From: Trichomonas vaginalis G3
Taxonomy: Eukaryota; Parabasalia; Trichomonadida; Trichomonadidae
Direction: 5' to 3'
Length of the DNA stretch: 64,000 bases
Assembly: GCF_026262505.1 (NCBI RefSeq)
Contig: NC_067207.1
Location: forward strand, 14,042,082 to 14,106,081
Shown here: positions 40,479-51,641 of the stretch, piece after piece
Numbering within the stretch: the stretch's first letter is position 1
How the letters are laid out: each line of letters starts with the position of its first letter
The notes under the pieces: generated by a model
The model's input: the letters and a program-made list of their open reading frames with translations, nothing else
Told to the model about the DNA's origin: nothing
The model's database searches: none
Made by a program: the position numbers and the translations under genes

Positions 40479-41607
40479 GGGCGCGTAAAGGGTTGGCGTC
40501 CTAAGGCGTCCTGATGTAAACTATTCAATTTTTGAGAAGTTTACACCATAATTGAATAGTTTATGGCGTCCTGAGAGGAGATTTCAATGGGTATGGCGTC
40601 CTAAAAAAATAGAAGAAAATGATTTTTTCTCGATTTTCTAGAAATTGAATTTTTTAAAAAAAAAAATCAAAACGTATACATTCAAGAAAGACTATAAATG
40701 AAGATTTTTCTATTTTTTTCATTCTAAAACATCTTTTTTTGGATAATTTTTTTTAATAAATATGTAAGAAAGATTTGAAGAAAAAGTAAATTTACTTTCA
40801 GAAAATTCGTTTTACAATGTAAGACCCATAACAACTATAAATATTCAATTATTAAAATAAAAAAGAAAAACAGATTAAATGTATCTCACATCAAAATCCA
40901 TTGACCTAAGGATGTTAAGTTTCTGTTTTTAAAAGTTGATATTTTTTTAATTTTAAGAAAATTAATAGCATGTTATTAGACAATAGGAGTGTAATGATAT
41001 TGACTAAACAGAAATGAGAGAATAGAGATATAATTTTGATAAGCAATATTGCAAACAAATTCTGAAGTAAAATCGCGATCAATAATTGAAAATTACGATC
41101 ATGTACTGAAAATGACGATCGAATGAATGAATAGAATTATATCTAAGAAAAATAAATTGTATTTAGAAGATGAACAAAGAAAGGTGTATGCTAAAACATT
41201 TAACAATAAATGGAAATAAAACGAAATTGTTAAAAAAAAAATGAAAATTTTAAATAATATATTATTTTTTAGTCATAAGAATAAAATATAGTAGTTATAA
41301 AAGGAATTAGACTTCATATATCAATTCTTTTTCTCTGTAGATGTGAACGTTTGCTTTTCGATCTCTTTCGATGAACTTGAAAATATAAGTTATTATCGCT
41401 GAGAATCCTTTCCGAAATAGGAGCTTTACGTTTAGGAGGATTGTCGGATGAATTTTGTTTTTTATTGTTTGATTTTGTTGTTATGGAAGATTTTTTCTAT
41501 TTTTTCAGAATTTTGCTTGCTATTAACTGAAACTTGTTTTGACGGCCCAACAATAGCATTTGTAGTAGGAAGAATTCCCAATAACGAGCGCATTTTCGAT
41601 AATTGTT
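40479..41607 (-). pseudogene. MULE-2-type terminal repeat and decayed accessory ORF end
   Basis: This is homologous to 46836-48000 along its whole length, with small insertions and deletions. The last 280 bases correspond to the C-terminal coding part of the Ser/Lys-rich ORF at 47699-48241 (ending KRSKSKRSTSTEKKN there), but the frame is broken here. The similarity stops dead at about 41607. Confidence 0.8.
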
Positions 41608-42495
41608 TTCAAGGATTCTATTTTTTATCACAATATTAATCTTGAAAAATTCAGTAATTTAACTGAAACAGAACAACAAACAATTTTAAATTCCTACAAA
41701 GCGGATAAATTTACATATTACATAATGTGCTCACAAATTGTAAAATCAAACTGGAACAATTTATCCCAAACTTTAGTTAATATTGCAAATCAATATTTGC
41801 CATTTTTAGATGAAGAAAAGCAAATATATATATTTACTGAAATAACTGGCAATTATCAAAATTTTGAAATTTCAGTTGCAAACTTGTTACTTTTTTATGA
41901 AAACAATGAAGAAAAATTAAGCAACTGTTTTAATTTAACATTGTTCCAGCAAATTTATTCCAAAAATGGAATCGAGCAAATGATATTTTTTGCTGCAAAT
42001 ACAATTTGTTGCAATAACACTTCTATCAATTTTTACAATCTCCTTGAAATTGAAGAAATGAATCCATTTGATTTTTTTTATTTCTCAATTCAATATAAAG
42101 AGATATTAAATTGCGATGATTTTCCAAAAGTTACAGAAGTAATCACAGGTTTAATCTCAGCTTCAAATATTAATGCTATTATGCGAATTTGCCAAAAAAT
42201 TTTGGATAAAATTACATTTTATAAATGTAATTATTGCCATATTACCTCAATATGGAATTTTATCACAAATGCAGCAATAATTCTTCCTGATGAAGATTTA
42301 TTAATCAAATTATTAAAATTCATAGAAAAAACAGAAAAAGCAACAGATGAATTATTCGAACCGGAGAATGATTTGGGTTTCTATGAATATTTAAATTCGA
42401 TTTTCTCAGATATTACATCTGCGAGAAATAAGCAATTTCTCTTGGAATTTCTAAATACCCATGAAGATGACTTCACTTATGATCAAACATTGTGA
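41608..42495 (+). CDS. Captured ORF of unknown origin inside the Pack-MULE
   Basis: A frame is open from the junction at about 41608 (no ATG until 41725) to a TGA at 42495, so the 5' end of the source gene is probably missing. The 256 residues from MCSQIVKSNWNNLSQ are helical with regular Leu/Ile spacing, compatible with a HEAT/ARM-like importin- or exportin-type fold, but I cannot name a family. Codon use resembles host low-expression genes. It may be a dead fragment or a new chimeric gene driven from the transposon end. Confidence 0.5.
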   Translation, partial: FKDSIFYHNINLEKFSNLTETEQQTILNSYKADKFTYYIMCSQIVKSNWNNLSQTLVNIANQYLPFLDEEKQIYIFTEITGNYQNFEISVANLLLFYENNEEKLSNCFNLTLFQQIYSKNGIEQMIFFAANTICCNNTSINFYNLLEIEEMNPFDFFYFSIQYKEILNCDDFPKVTEVITGLISASNINAIMRICQKILDKITFYKCNYCHITSIWNFITNAAIILPDEDLLIKLLKFIEKTEKATDELFEPENDLGFYEYLNSIFSDITSARNKQFLLEFLNTHEDDFTYDQTL

Positions 42496-43135
42496 GGTCA
42501 TTTTTGATCAACAAATTAATTGAAATTCCGATCAAAAAAAATTCACAAATTGGATCAAAAAAATCGAATCTCAAGTTCAAAATAAAAAATTTCTACATTT
42601 TTATCAAATTTAGATTTTTTTTTTCAAATCATGCGAATTGATTGAATAATTGCATATTTTATCCATGCATCTAGAAGTATGTGTAATATTTTTGCTTTCA
42701 TCAAGAAATTGTCGAATTTGATCTTAATTTTTTTTGAAAAATATACTTTTAGAAAAAGAAATAGTGATTGAATAGCTGCCCATGCTGTAAAAAGGTTATT
42801 TTTACAAGTAAAAAAAATTGTTATTTTTCGAGCAAGTCGAGGCTTTTTACCATCTTATTTTTGAAAAATTTACGAAAAATTATATCTGAAAAAACGCTTC
42901 ATTTTGATATCTTACAATGATAAAATACCTTTGCTGGGATATAATAGCTACACCTGGACATCTACTACATTAATGCGTATGACAGGTAAAGTTGATTTCA
43001 AAAGTATAGCCTGGAAAGATTACAATAAATCAACGATAATTCAAAAAAATTTCTTATAAGTTAACATAATAAAAATTTAATTTTTATATTTCTTGTAGTA
43101 TACTTAAGTATATAATATATTTAAATCTTAGAATG
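42496..43135. other. Non-coding part of the Pack-MULE-like element
   Basis: A short protein-like string is readable near 42940-43060, but there is no clear gene. AT-rich filler precedes the right terminal repeat (43136-43267). Confidence 0.4.
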
Positions 43136-43389
43136 AAAATTCGGGACGCCCTAGCTATTCAATTTTCCCTTAGGACGCCCATAAACCTCTCAAAAATGTG
43201 ATGTAAATATCACAATTTTGAGAAATTTACACTAGGACGCCTTAGGACGCCAACCCCCTTTTTTACCCTCATCTCCTACTCTTAATTTAAAAAAATTTCA
43301 AAATCCATAATAGTAAACATTTCTTATTTTTATTTAAATCTGAAAAAAATAAATTTAAACAATTTCTCTACACACGACGGCTTCGGCGG

Positions 43390-43545
43390 TTTTCAGAATG
43401 GTTGACAACTGAATTCATCAGGATAATGTCTGTTGGGGTGCCCTTCTTGGCCTCCTGAGTACTCACCAAGATACCCCCAGCTCCCGCAAAACACCTCCCA
43501 TAGGTGAGCATTAACTGATGAAGTTATTGACAACTTTATCTGATT
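43390..43545. repeat. GC-rich block with imperfect inverted ends
   Basis: GTTGACAACTGAATTCATCAG (from about 43401) and CTGATGAAGTTATTGACAAC (from about 43516) are imperfect inverted repeats around a pyrimidine-rich block of higher GC than the surroundings. It may be a small non-autonomous transposon or a structured RNA; there is no further evidence. Confidence 0.35.
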
Positions 43546-43599
43546 TTTTTTTTGTTTTTTTGTTAAGATTTCTTAACCAAAGACTCGAAAAAAAAAACT

Positions 43600-43890
43600 T
43601 CGCTTCAAGTTGCTGTCTTCCCAGTTACTCTGTCGCAATCTTTTGTCTGATTGCGTGCAAAGTTCTGCTCCTTTGAGACTTTGCCCGACAGATGCATCTG
43701 GGAGACAGCACCCAAGCAGCTTATCGCTTCAAGTTGCTGTCTTCCCAGTTACTCTGTCGCAATCTTTTGTCTGATTGCGTGCAAAGTTCTGCTCCATGAA
43801 TTATCAAATAGGTGCCATTTCAGGAGAGATAACAAGCTCATGCCTCCTGGAATGGCGGATTGTTCAACAATCTTCTTCTGATTGCAGAAC
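43600..43890. repeat. Diverged units at the start of the satellite
   Basis: A block beginning CGCTTCAAGTTGCTGTCTTC occurs at 43601 and again at 43725, a spacing of 124 bases, and contains GCAATCTTTTGTCTGATTGC, a hairpin similar to one in the main satellite. It looks like an older or related version of the 122-base repeat that follows. Confidence 0.6.
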
Positions 43891-45262
43891 TTTCAACCGA
43901 CAAGAGTGCACAATACACTCTTGTCGGTCAAAGTTCCGCATTCAAGTTATGAATGGGGAACTTGATATCATTCTGGGAGACATGCAGTGACAATGTCTCC
44001 CGGAATGAGACATTGTGACCGACAAGAGTGCACAATACACTCTTGTCGGTCAAAGTTTTGCAATCACATTCTGATTGCAGAAGATTGTCTCATTCTGGGA
44101 GACATGCAGTGACAATGTCTCCCGGAATGAGACATTGTGACCGACAAGAGTGCACAATACACTCTTGTCGGTCAAAGTTTTGCAATCACATTCTGATTGC
44201 AGAAGATTGTCTCATTCTGGGAGACATTCAGAGGCAATGTCTCCCGGAATGAGACATTGTGACCGACAAGAGTGCACAATACACTCTTGTCGGTCAAAGT
44301 TTTGCAATCACATTCTGATTGCAGAAGATTGTCTCATTCTGGGAGACATTCAGAGGCAATGTCTCCCGGAATGAGACATTGTGACCGACAAGAGTGCACA
44401 ATACACTCTTGTCGGTCAAAGTTTTGCAATCACATTCTGATTGCAGAAGATTGTCTCATTCTGGGAGACATGCAGTGACAATGTCTCCCGGAATGAGACA
44501 TTGTGACCGACAAGAGTGCACAATACACTCTTGTCGGTCAAAGTTTTGCAATCACATTCTGATTGCAGAAGATTGTCTCATTCTGGGAGACATTCAGAGG
44601 CAATGTCTCCCGGAATGAGACATTGTGACCGACAAGAGTGCACAATACACTCTTGTCGGTCAAAGTTTTGCAATCACATTCTGATTGCAGAAGATTGTCT
44701 CATTCTGGGAGACATTCAGAGGCAATGTCTCCCGGAATGAGACATTGTGACCGACAAGAGTGCACAATACACTCTTGTCGGTCAAAGTTTTGCAATCACA
44801 TTCTGATTGCAGAAGATTGTCTCATTCTGGGAGACATTCAGAGGCAATGTCTCCCGGAATGAGACATTGTGACCGACAAGAGTGCACAATACACTCTTGT
44901 CGGTCAAAGTTTTGCAATCACATTCTGATTGCAGAAGATTGTCTCATTCTGGGAGACATTCAGAGGCAATGTCTCCCGGAATGAGACACTGTGACCGACA
45001 AGAGTGCACAATACACTCTTGTCGGTCAAAGTTTTGCAATCACATTCTGATTGCAGAAGATTGTCTCATTCTGGGAGACATGCAGAGGCAATGTCTCCCG
45101 GAATGAGACATTGTGACCGACAAGAGTGCACAATACACTCTTGTCGGTCAAAGTTTTGCAATCACATTCTGATTGCAGAAGATTGTCTCATTCTGGGAGA
45201 CATTCAGAGGCAATGTCTCCCGGAATGAGACACTGTGACCGACAAGAGTGCACAATACACTT
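43891..45262. repeat. 122-bp tandem satellite made of three hairpins
   Basis: There are about eleven units of 122 bases (exact spacing from 44018 to 45238) plus a partial one, nearly identical to each other. Each unit is almost fully self-complementary in three parts: CCGACAAGAGT...ACTCTTGTCGG, TGCAATC...GATTGCA, and TCTCATTC-GGGAGACATT...AATGTCTCCCGGAATGAGA. The most common variants differ in CAGTGACA against CAGAGGCA in the last loop. Apparent ORFs of 74 codons repeat every 122 bases in shifting frames and are not genes. The array ends abruptly at 45262. Confidence 0.95.
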
Positions 45263-46835
45263 AATGTTTTCAAATTTTCAGATTTAAATTTAATCTTTAT
45301 TTTCATCATCATTTATAGTCTTGTTCCTTTATACAGTTATAATAAATTATCGTCAGATTCTAATATTTATGATTCTTACTACTCAATTCAATATAATTAT
45401 GTTAGTCACTCATATTCAGGAGAATAATTTAAAAATCTATAGCTCATATTTTGATAGTTATATATTTAGATGATATATATTGCAATTCCGGTTTCAACAC
45501 GATCAAATGCCAAACCAAGACAAAATATATGAATTTTCAAAATATCGATTTACATTAGAATCTATATCTAATTTTATCAATACACAAGTAGTGAATGTTC
45601 AATACATCTTTGAGCAACGTGAATAGCACAATTTTATAGGATTATTAGTTGATTATATAAAATATAAGCCAAATCGAATCTGCTGTATAGTACTTTAGTT
45701 TATCATTGAATGTTAAATGTGTTCAGATAAATATTTGAGTCAGATATCGCATTTTCTAATTTCAAAATTTATCTCATGAAGTTAGAATTTATTTGATCAT
45801 ACAACATCATGTTAGTCAAACCAGAGTTCAATGGCGATTCTAAAATGGAACAAATGCTTGTTTTATCAAAATGTTAAAATATTAATCTAAAAAACTTAAT
45901 ATCTAACCAAACCATTCTAGAATTATTATATACAGGTATGGGCAATCTAAATGCACACGGAATTCGGAAAATTAAAAAGAATATTTATGAGATTATTAAA
46001 TCTTATGTAATTCAATGAAAAGTAGATAATATGAATATCCATAGGCTATATATCAACATATGAGTTTTTGGTTTGACCAATACTATACTAATGTGATCAA
46101 ATTAATCTGATTTCTTAGATTTTCATTTGAAGCATTTGCAGTAGTAGGGGTACCTTTATATATTAACATATTAAAAAATTGCGCTCCGATTCGCAGTTTC
46201 TTCATGATTTTGAGATTGCATTAGATTTCGCGATGCAGAAAAAAATCACTTTAGATTCCCGTCAAACTCTAAGTATAAGCATGTCTCTATATGTAGAAAC
46301 TGTCTGCGCTATTTATTTCCCGGCTCAAAAAACCACGGTGTCTGTGTGAGGAAAATACCCATTTTAGGACCCTGGGTAGGGGGTCATGAAAATTTTCCAA
46401 GAGTTGGAAATATAGGGTATATATACATGGAAGTGAGATATAATCAGATTATATAAATTGGATTTTTAATGTTTCACTATAATTGTATTTTATCAATAAA
46501 AAAAAACTCGTAATTTTATATCGTTCAAGTAAAATTCTCTTTGGAATAGCAGAATACAATAGACATATATAGCAGAGATGTGTGGAAATATTAATTGATA
46601 ATATGAAAGGTTAATATAAAATTCGTCAAGAAGAGGAATAATCTTGGTGGAACATTAATCTTTGTCTTTTAAGTACTGGGACAAGCATTCTTAAGAGCGA
46701 ACCTAATACTTATTTAGATGATAAAATCAATATCGAAAATAAAGTTCAAAGATTAACCTATATAGCTGGACAACATCTATTTAATATCATCTTGCAATTT
46801 CATCTGTTATTTATCAAGAACTAGATGGTTTTGTC
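45263..46835. other. Intergenic region, no gene seen
   Basis: 1.6 kb of AT-rich sequence. A less AT-rich patch near 46140-46440 (with CGGTGTCTGTGTGAGG and ACCCTGGGTAGGGGG) shows no ORF and no recognisable RNA fold. It ends at the MULE-2 terminus. Confidence 0.45.
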
Positions 46836-47698
46836 TGGGCGCGTAAAGGTTTGGCGTCCTAAGGCGTCCTGATGTAAACTATTCAATTTTTGAGAAGTTT
46901 ACACCATAATTGAATAGTTTATGGCGTCCTGAGAGGAGATTTCAATGGGTATGGCGTCCTAAAAAAATAGAAGAAAATGATTTTTTCTCGATTTTTCTAG
47001 AAATTGAATTTTTTAAAAAAGAAAAAAATCAAAACGTATACATTCAAGAAAGACTATAAATGAAGATTTTTCTATTTTTTTCATTCTAAAACATCTTTTT
47101 TTGGATAATTTTTTTTTAATAAATATGTAAGAAAGATTGAAGAAAAAGTAAATTTACTTTCAGAAAATTCGTTTTACATGATGTAAGACCCATAACAACT
47201 ATAAATATTCAATTATTTAAAATAAAAAAAGAAAAACAGATTAAATGTATCTCACATCAAAATCCATTGACCTAAGGATGTTAAGTTTCTGTTTTTAAAA
47301 GTTGATATTTTTTTTTTAATTTTAAGAAAATTAATAGCATGTTATTAGACAATAGGAGTGTAATGATATTGACTAAACAGAAATGAGAGAATAGAGATAT
47401 AATTTTGATAAGCAATATTGCGAACAAATTCTGAAGTAAAATCGCGATCAATAATTGAAAATTACGATCATGTACTGAAAAATGACGATCGAATTGAATG
47501 AATAGAATTATATCTAAGAAAAAATAAATTGTATTTAGAAGATGAACAAAGAAAGGTGTATGCTAAAAATCATTTAACAATAAATGGAAATAAAACGAAA
47601 TTGTTAAAAGAAAAAAATGAAAATTGTTAAATAATATATTATTTTTTAGTCATAAGAATAAAAATATAGTAGTTATAAAAGGAATTAGACTTCATATA

Positions 47699-48241
47699 TC
47701 AATTCTTTTTCTCTGTAGATGTGGAACGTTTGCTTTTCGATCTCTTTCGATGAACTTGAAAATATAAGTTATTATCGCTGAGAATCCTTTCCGAAATAGG
47801 AGCTTTACGTTTAGGAGGATTGTCGGATGAATTTTGTTTTTTATTGTTTGATTTTGTTGTTATGGAAGATTTTTTCTTATTTTTTTCAGAATTTTGCTTG
47901 CTATTAACTGAAACTTGTTTTGACGGCCCAACAATAGCATTTGTAGTAGGAAGAATTCCCAATAACGAGCGCATTTTCGATAATTGTTTTTCAATATGAT
48001 CAAGAAGGTCCAGCTTATGTTCTAGATTACTAGATATTTGATTTGTAGAAGGATGGTTTTGATTTTCTGGTTCTAAATCTGTAGAGTCTGCAATATTTGA
48101 ATTTTCGGAGCAAATCGGAGCATCTGAACCTTGATTTGTATCGGCTTGCTCAAAATTAGTTTGAATTGGAGTGGATGAATTAAAATCTGGATGATTTAAT
48201 GTTTCATTAAATAATGCCATAATTTTTTCTCTTTTTTTCAT
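47699..48241 (-). CDS. MULE-2 accessory or C-terminal ORF, Ser/Lys/Asn-rich
   Basis: This minus-strand ORF of 180 residues is acidic and Asn-rich at the start, then has a leucine-rich helix (LEHKLDLLDHIEKQLSKMRSLLG) and a long Ser/Lys/Asn-rich basic tail (KKKSSITTKSNNKKQNSSD). It lies downstream of the transposase in the same direction and may be the C-terminal part of that protein: readable sequence continues between 48241 and 48389 in other frames. A nuclear or DNA-associated role is likely from composition. Confidence 0.55.
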   Translation of the reverse strand: MKKREKIMALFNETLNHPDFNSSTPIQTNFEQADTNQGSDAPICSENSNIADSTDLEPENQNHPSTNQISSNLEHKLDLLDHIEKQLSKMRSLLGILPTTNAIVGPSKQVSVNSKQNSEKNKKKSSITTKSNNKKQNSSDNPPKRKAPISERILSDNNLYFQVHRKRSKSKRSTSTEKKN

Positions 48242-49290
48242 TAATAAACTTAGTGATCATTGTATCTTTATCTGTTAGATCGATCGATTTGAGTATATCT
48301 GCATCATGAACTGGAATATTTTCGAACAATGAACTCGATTCTATGGAACCATATGGAGAAATCTCGTTCTGAGCCAAAGAAAGATCACTTACGTTGTATT
48401 GTTTGATAGAAAAAATTGTTTTCTCAAGTTCTTTTTGAAAGCAATCAAGAATATAATTTTGTAGCTATCAGTGATAACGGTTTTTATATGGCGCTCGATC
48501 TTCTGGTTATTTTTGATGGCGTTATATTTATCTAATTGGATTTGAGATATCTTCTTAATAGCTTCATAAATGTTTGGATGTTTTAACGAAGAAAATTCTG
48601 AATGCATACTCTCGAGGCAATCATTAGTGAATATTGCAATTGCATTATTATATTGAGATATTAAATTGTAGTGCGGCAACCAAACTTTGTTGAAATAATC
48701 AATATAATCTTTGATCGAATCAACTTTATTTTGATTAATTATATGCATTGTAAGTACAAATTCTTCATGAGACATGAATGGAGTAATAGAATATAGCTTA
48801 AATAAAGAATTTTGTAAAGCATTGAAATTTTTTGTATAAAGTGCTACAAGTTTCCTGTGTAAAGCTTGTTTGAAATGAAATAGGCATCCAATTATACGGA
48901 CTTTAGGGAAAATTTGTTGAAGTGCCTCTATCATTCCCTTTTCAAAATCACAATGAATTTGAATTAGCTTTGAAAATTGAATACCCTTGACAGTAAAAAT
49001 ATATTCAAATGCCTTCTTATAAGATTCAAATGTGCGGTTTTTCATGAATATAAATAAAAGTGGTAGATATTGATTTGTTGAAGGTTCACAAATCATAATT
49101 GTTAGCATCTGTCCTTTTTGAAAATGTTTTGGTGTAATTTTAAAAGTTCCATCGCAAAATAAATCTGTGGCTTCTTTTGCAAATTGAATTGCCTTCTCAA
49201 AACCAAAAACCATCGTCTCACAATTTGCTTGAAAATCATGGCCAATGAAAAACTTCTCGCCATTTATTAAACAAAAATTAGCAATTTCAT

Positions 49291-49301
49291 CGTCTGTAAT
49301 T
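49291..49301. repeat. Target-site duplication of MULE-3, left
   Basis: CGTCTGTAATT is repeated exactly at 51642-51652. An 11-base duplication lies within the 8-11 range usual for Mutator-like elements and proves MULE-3 inserted into the MULE-2 transposase gene. Confidence 0.9.
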
Positions 49302-49388
49302 GAGTGTGGGACAAACTATCCAGTGTCACTTTTTTTAACCTTATTTTAAAAAATTAATAAAATAATAATAAAAAATTATTTGAATCTT

Positions 49389-51071
49389 TTACATTAATTG
49401 TTTCTTTTTTAAAAGTACCTTTAAAGTACAATAAACAAGATTTGAATCTATTGATCCTTGTTGCAAACTTGAATATATTGCTTCAAGCATTTTCAAACAT
49501 TCGACTTCTTTGTTTTCCAATATTTGTTCATGGTCATTAGCTTTTCGTAATATACGAACAACTTTATCACTATTGATTAATTGAACTTTAAATTTAATCA
49601 ATAATGCTGGAACAACCGTTGTGTATAATTCAACAACAAAATCGTCTAATCGAATATTCCTTCTCTCTGGGAAATAAGAATGCTTGAGAACTTTGAAATG
49701 TGACTCACTGACGTTATTAGTCGCGTCACCTCCGTTGCGATAGCGCTTATTCCAACGATCTAAATGATGCCTCCATTGCCTATCGAAGTACTTTTGGGCT
49801 TTCGGTTCAGTGGAAAGAATTTCAAGAATTCGATCATAAACTGCATCTAGGTCTGCAGCTTCTTCTTGAGTGAGGTGCTCTGGAACTTCTTCACTTGTTT
49901 CAAACGTTTCTTCTTCTGGAATAAATTCAGAATCGTTTGGATCATCAGAAGATTCTCGTGGTAAAAAGATTTGAGAAGGTTGAAATTCATTTTCGATGAA
50001 TTCTTCTTCATATTGTTCCTCTTCTTCAATTTCTTCTGCTTGAAGTAAGTGAGATTGAGCTGGTTCCTCTCTAGGATTTTCTTCTTCTTGGTTCTGTTCT
50101 TCCTCGGGAGATTCTTCTTTAGTATCGAATACTAATAATTTCATTAGATTATAAAATTCTTCAAAATTGTCTCGTGATTTAAACTTATCCGCTTTTCTTA
50201 ATATGGCGCGAAGGACATGCACGCCACACCAAAGAATATGACAGTTTGGAATACCTCGCTCAATTGCCTCGGCTATTTGTGGGGCGCAGTCCATACTTAT
50301 CATCTCGGGTTCTCTATTAATATATTGAAAATAACGACAAACACAATATTGAATATTTTCGCTTGTGTCAGGAGAAATAAAGAAATACAAAAAAGGAAAA
50401 ACAATAGTATGTTCTGTTTTTCCTGTGAGTGCATATAATGGAATGTTAGCCCTTAGAAGTTTATACGTTGAATCGATGTGAAACGTAGAAATTTGGTGAC
50501 CAAGGGCCTTCGCTTCGAAAGGTGCATATAAAAAAACTAGTTTTCCCGGCTCAGAGATAAATTCAATTAAATCTTCTGGACAACTTTCTTGAACAGATTC
50601 GACAAAGATAGCTAAAGAAACTTTTTCATCCGAACTAAAGCGTTTGGAAACAATTTCAGCTCTTTGAGCAAATTTACGTAATGCATCTGGACCTTGTGCA
50701 AATATTGAAAGTAACTCTTCGTCTGTATATGAAATATTTAAGTCTTGGAAACACTTAAGTTGAGCTGTAGCATGATTCATATTGTTTTCAAAGTAATGTT
50801 TAAGATAATTTCTGACAAATAATGAGGATATTGTTTTTGTTGATTTCGGAGGTGCAGAATGATCATGAGAGTCAGAGTGGATTAGTAGTTCATATTTATC
50901 TTGATCTATTATCCGGACTTTGAATTTAGCTTGACATTGTGGATACTTACATTTGTATTCGATCGTGGAGTATTCTTTCCTGCATTTTTGAGAGTAGCCC
51001 ATGCTAGCTTTTATCTCTTCTTGGATACCAAACTGGAGGAGCTCCATAGTGTTGAATATCACGGGCTCCAT
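49389..51071 (-). CDS. MULE transposase (MULE-3), full length
   Basis: The protein has 560 residues. The N-terminal zinc-binding motif uses Cys41, Cys46, His69 and His71. The catalytic core has Asp200 (FHIDSTYKLL), Asp261 (ISMDCAPQIAEAI), Cys282 and His285 (WCGVHVLRA), and the candidate catalytic Glu lies in NNVSESHFKVLKH. About 100 very acidic residues (roughly 315-415, EEE/QEEE-rich with PRE and SDD blocks) are inserted before the last part and absent from MULE-1. The ORF is intact to the C-terminal LKVLLKKKQLM, which matches the readable C-terminus of MULE-1. It should bind its own ends and cut and paste the element. Confidence 0.93.
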   Translation of the reverse strand: MEPVIFNTMELLQFGIQEEIKASMGYSQKCRKEYSTIEYKCKYPQCQAKFKVRIIDQDKYELLIHSDSHDHSAPPKSTKTISSLFVRNYLKHYFENNMNHATAQLKCFQDLNISYTDEELLSIFAQGPDALRKFAQRAEIVSKRFSSDEKVSLAIFVESVQESCPEDLIEFISEPGKLVFLYAPFEAKALGHQISTFHIDSTYKLLRANIPLYALTGKTEHTIVFPFLYFFISPDTSENIQYCVCRYFQYINREPEMISMDCAPQIAEAIERGIPNCHILWCGVHVLRAILRKADKFKSRDNFEEFYNLMKLLVFDTKEESPEEEQNQEEENPREEPAQSHLLQAEEIEEEEQYEEEFIENEFQPSQIFLPRESSDDPNDSEFIPEEETFETSEEVPEHLTQEEAADLDAVYDRILEILSTEPKAQKYFDRQWRHHLDRWNKRYRNGGDATNNVSESHFKVLKHSYFPERRNIRLDDFVVELYTTVVPALLIKFKVQLINSDKVVRILRKANDHEQILENKEVECLKMLEAIYSSLQQGSIDSNLVYCTLKVLLKKKQLM

Positions 51072-51641
51072 ACAACAAATTGAATAAGGTATTTCAAAAT
51101 TTGAAGGAAATGGTCCATCATTGAATGTAGTGGCCGGGAATTGAATGACATACAGATAGTTTGAGGAAATTTGTTATAAATTATAATATAATTGAAGAAT
51201 TAATTATCAAAACAAGTCTAAGAGCCATTTCAGATTTTCCCGAAATGCAAGGTTAAGATTTTAGCAGCGACTAACTTTGAGTGTACATATATAATTGTTA
51301 TACTGAGTACTTTCTATCTGTGTTACTTATTTGAGTCTAAGAGCCATTAGTCAGATTTTCCCGAAATGCAAGGTTAAGATTTTAGCAGCGACTAACTTTG
51401 AGTGTACATATATAATTGTTATACTGAGTACTTTCTATCTGTGTTACTTATTTGAGTCTAAGAGTCATTTCTACCATAGAACTAGATATTGTCTCTCATT
51501 AAATATATATAACTGTAAACTGCTTAATTCATTTATCTATTTAGATAAAATTATATTTATATAAGAGTTCATGTTATTATTTCATCTTTATTATTTTTTT
51601 TATTCCTTTGAAAAGTGACACTGGATAGTTTGTCCCTTTCT
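51072..51641. repeat. MULE-3 5' region with 124-bp tandem duplication
   Basis: Between the transposase start and the right terminal repeat, a block beginning GTCTAAGAGCCATT and containing AGCGACTAACTTTGAGTG occurs twice (about 51216-51339 and 51340-51460), with a partial third (GAGTCTAAGAGTCATTTC). This region should hold the transposase promoter. Confidence 0.75.

Larger units (their letters stand above)
40479..43267. mobile_element. Pack-MULE-like element with captured sequence
   Basis: The left end GGGCGCGTAAAGGGTTGGCGTCC is mirrored by ...GGACGCCAACCCCCTTTTTTACC at the right end, and both ends contain several GGCGTCCT boxes. The flanks are CTCATCTC at 40471-40478 and at 43268-43275, an 8-base target duplication. 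Bases 40479-41607 match the MULE-2 end at 46836-48000 (terminal repeat plus the tail of its accessory ORF). Then the sequence switches to an unrelated open frame (41608-42495). This is what a Mutator-like element carrying a host gene piece looks like. Confidence 0.75.
49302..51641. mobile_element. MULE-3, apparently intact nested transposon
   Basis: This 2340-base element has terminal inverted repeats with GGGACAAACTATCCAGTG in both ends (49308 onward; complement before 51638), one uninterrupted transposase ORF and an exact 11-base target duplication. Everything needed for mobility seems present. Its transposase is related to, but clearly different from, that of MULE-1. The terminal repeats are short (about 30 bases) compared with MULE-1. 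Confidence 0.9.

Noticed and set aside
43430-43510. 5S rRNA or other small RNA in the GC-rich block
   Set aside because: The sequence does not match the conserved 5S elements I know; only weak inverted ends are visible.
43651-45228. Series of nearly identical 74-codon reading frames
   Set aside because: They recur every 122 bases in a satellite, and 122 is not a multiple of three, so the frame shifts with each unit; no selection on protein is visible.
46140-46440. Possible structural RNA gene in a less AT-rich patch
   Set aside because: I could not fold it into a tRNA, 5S rRNA or known spliceosomal RNA and saw no promoter-like context.
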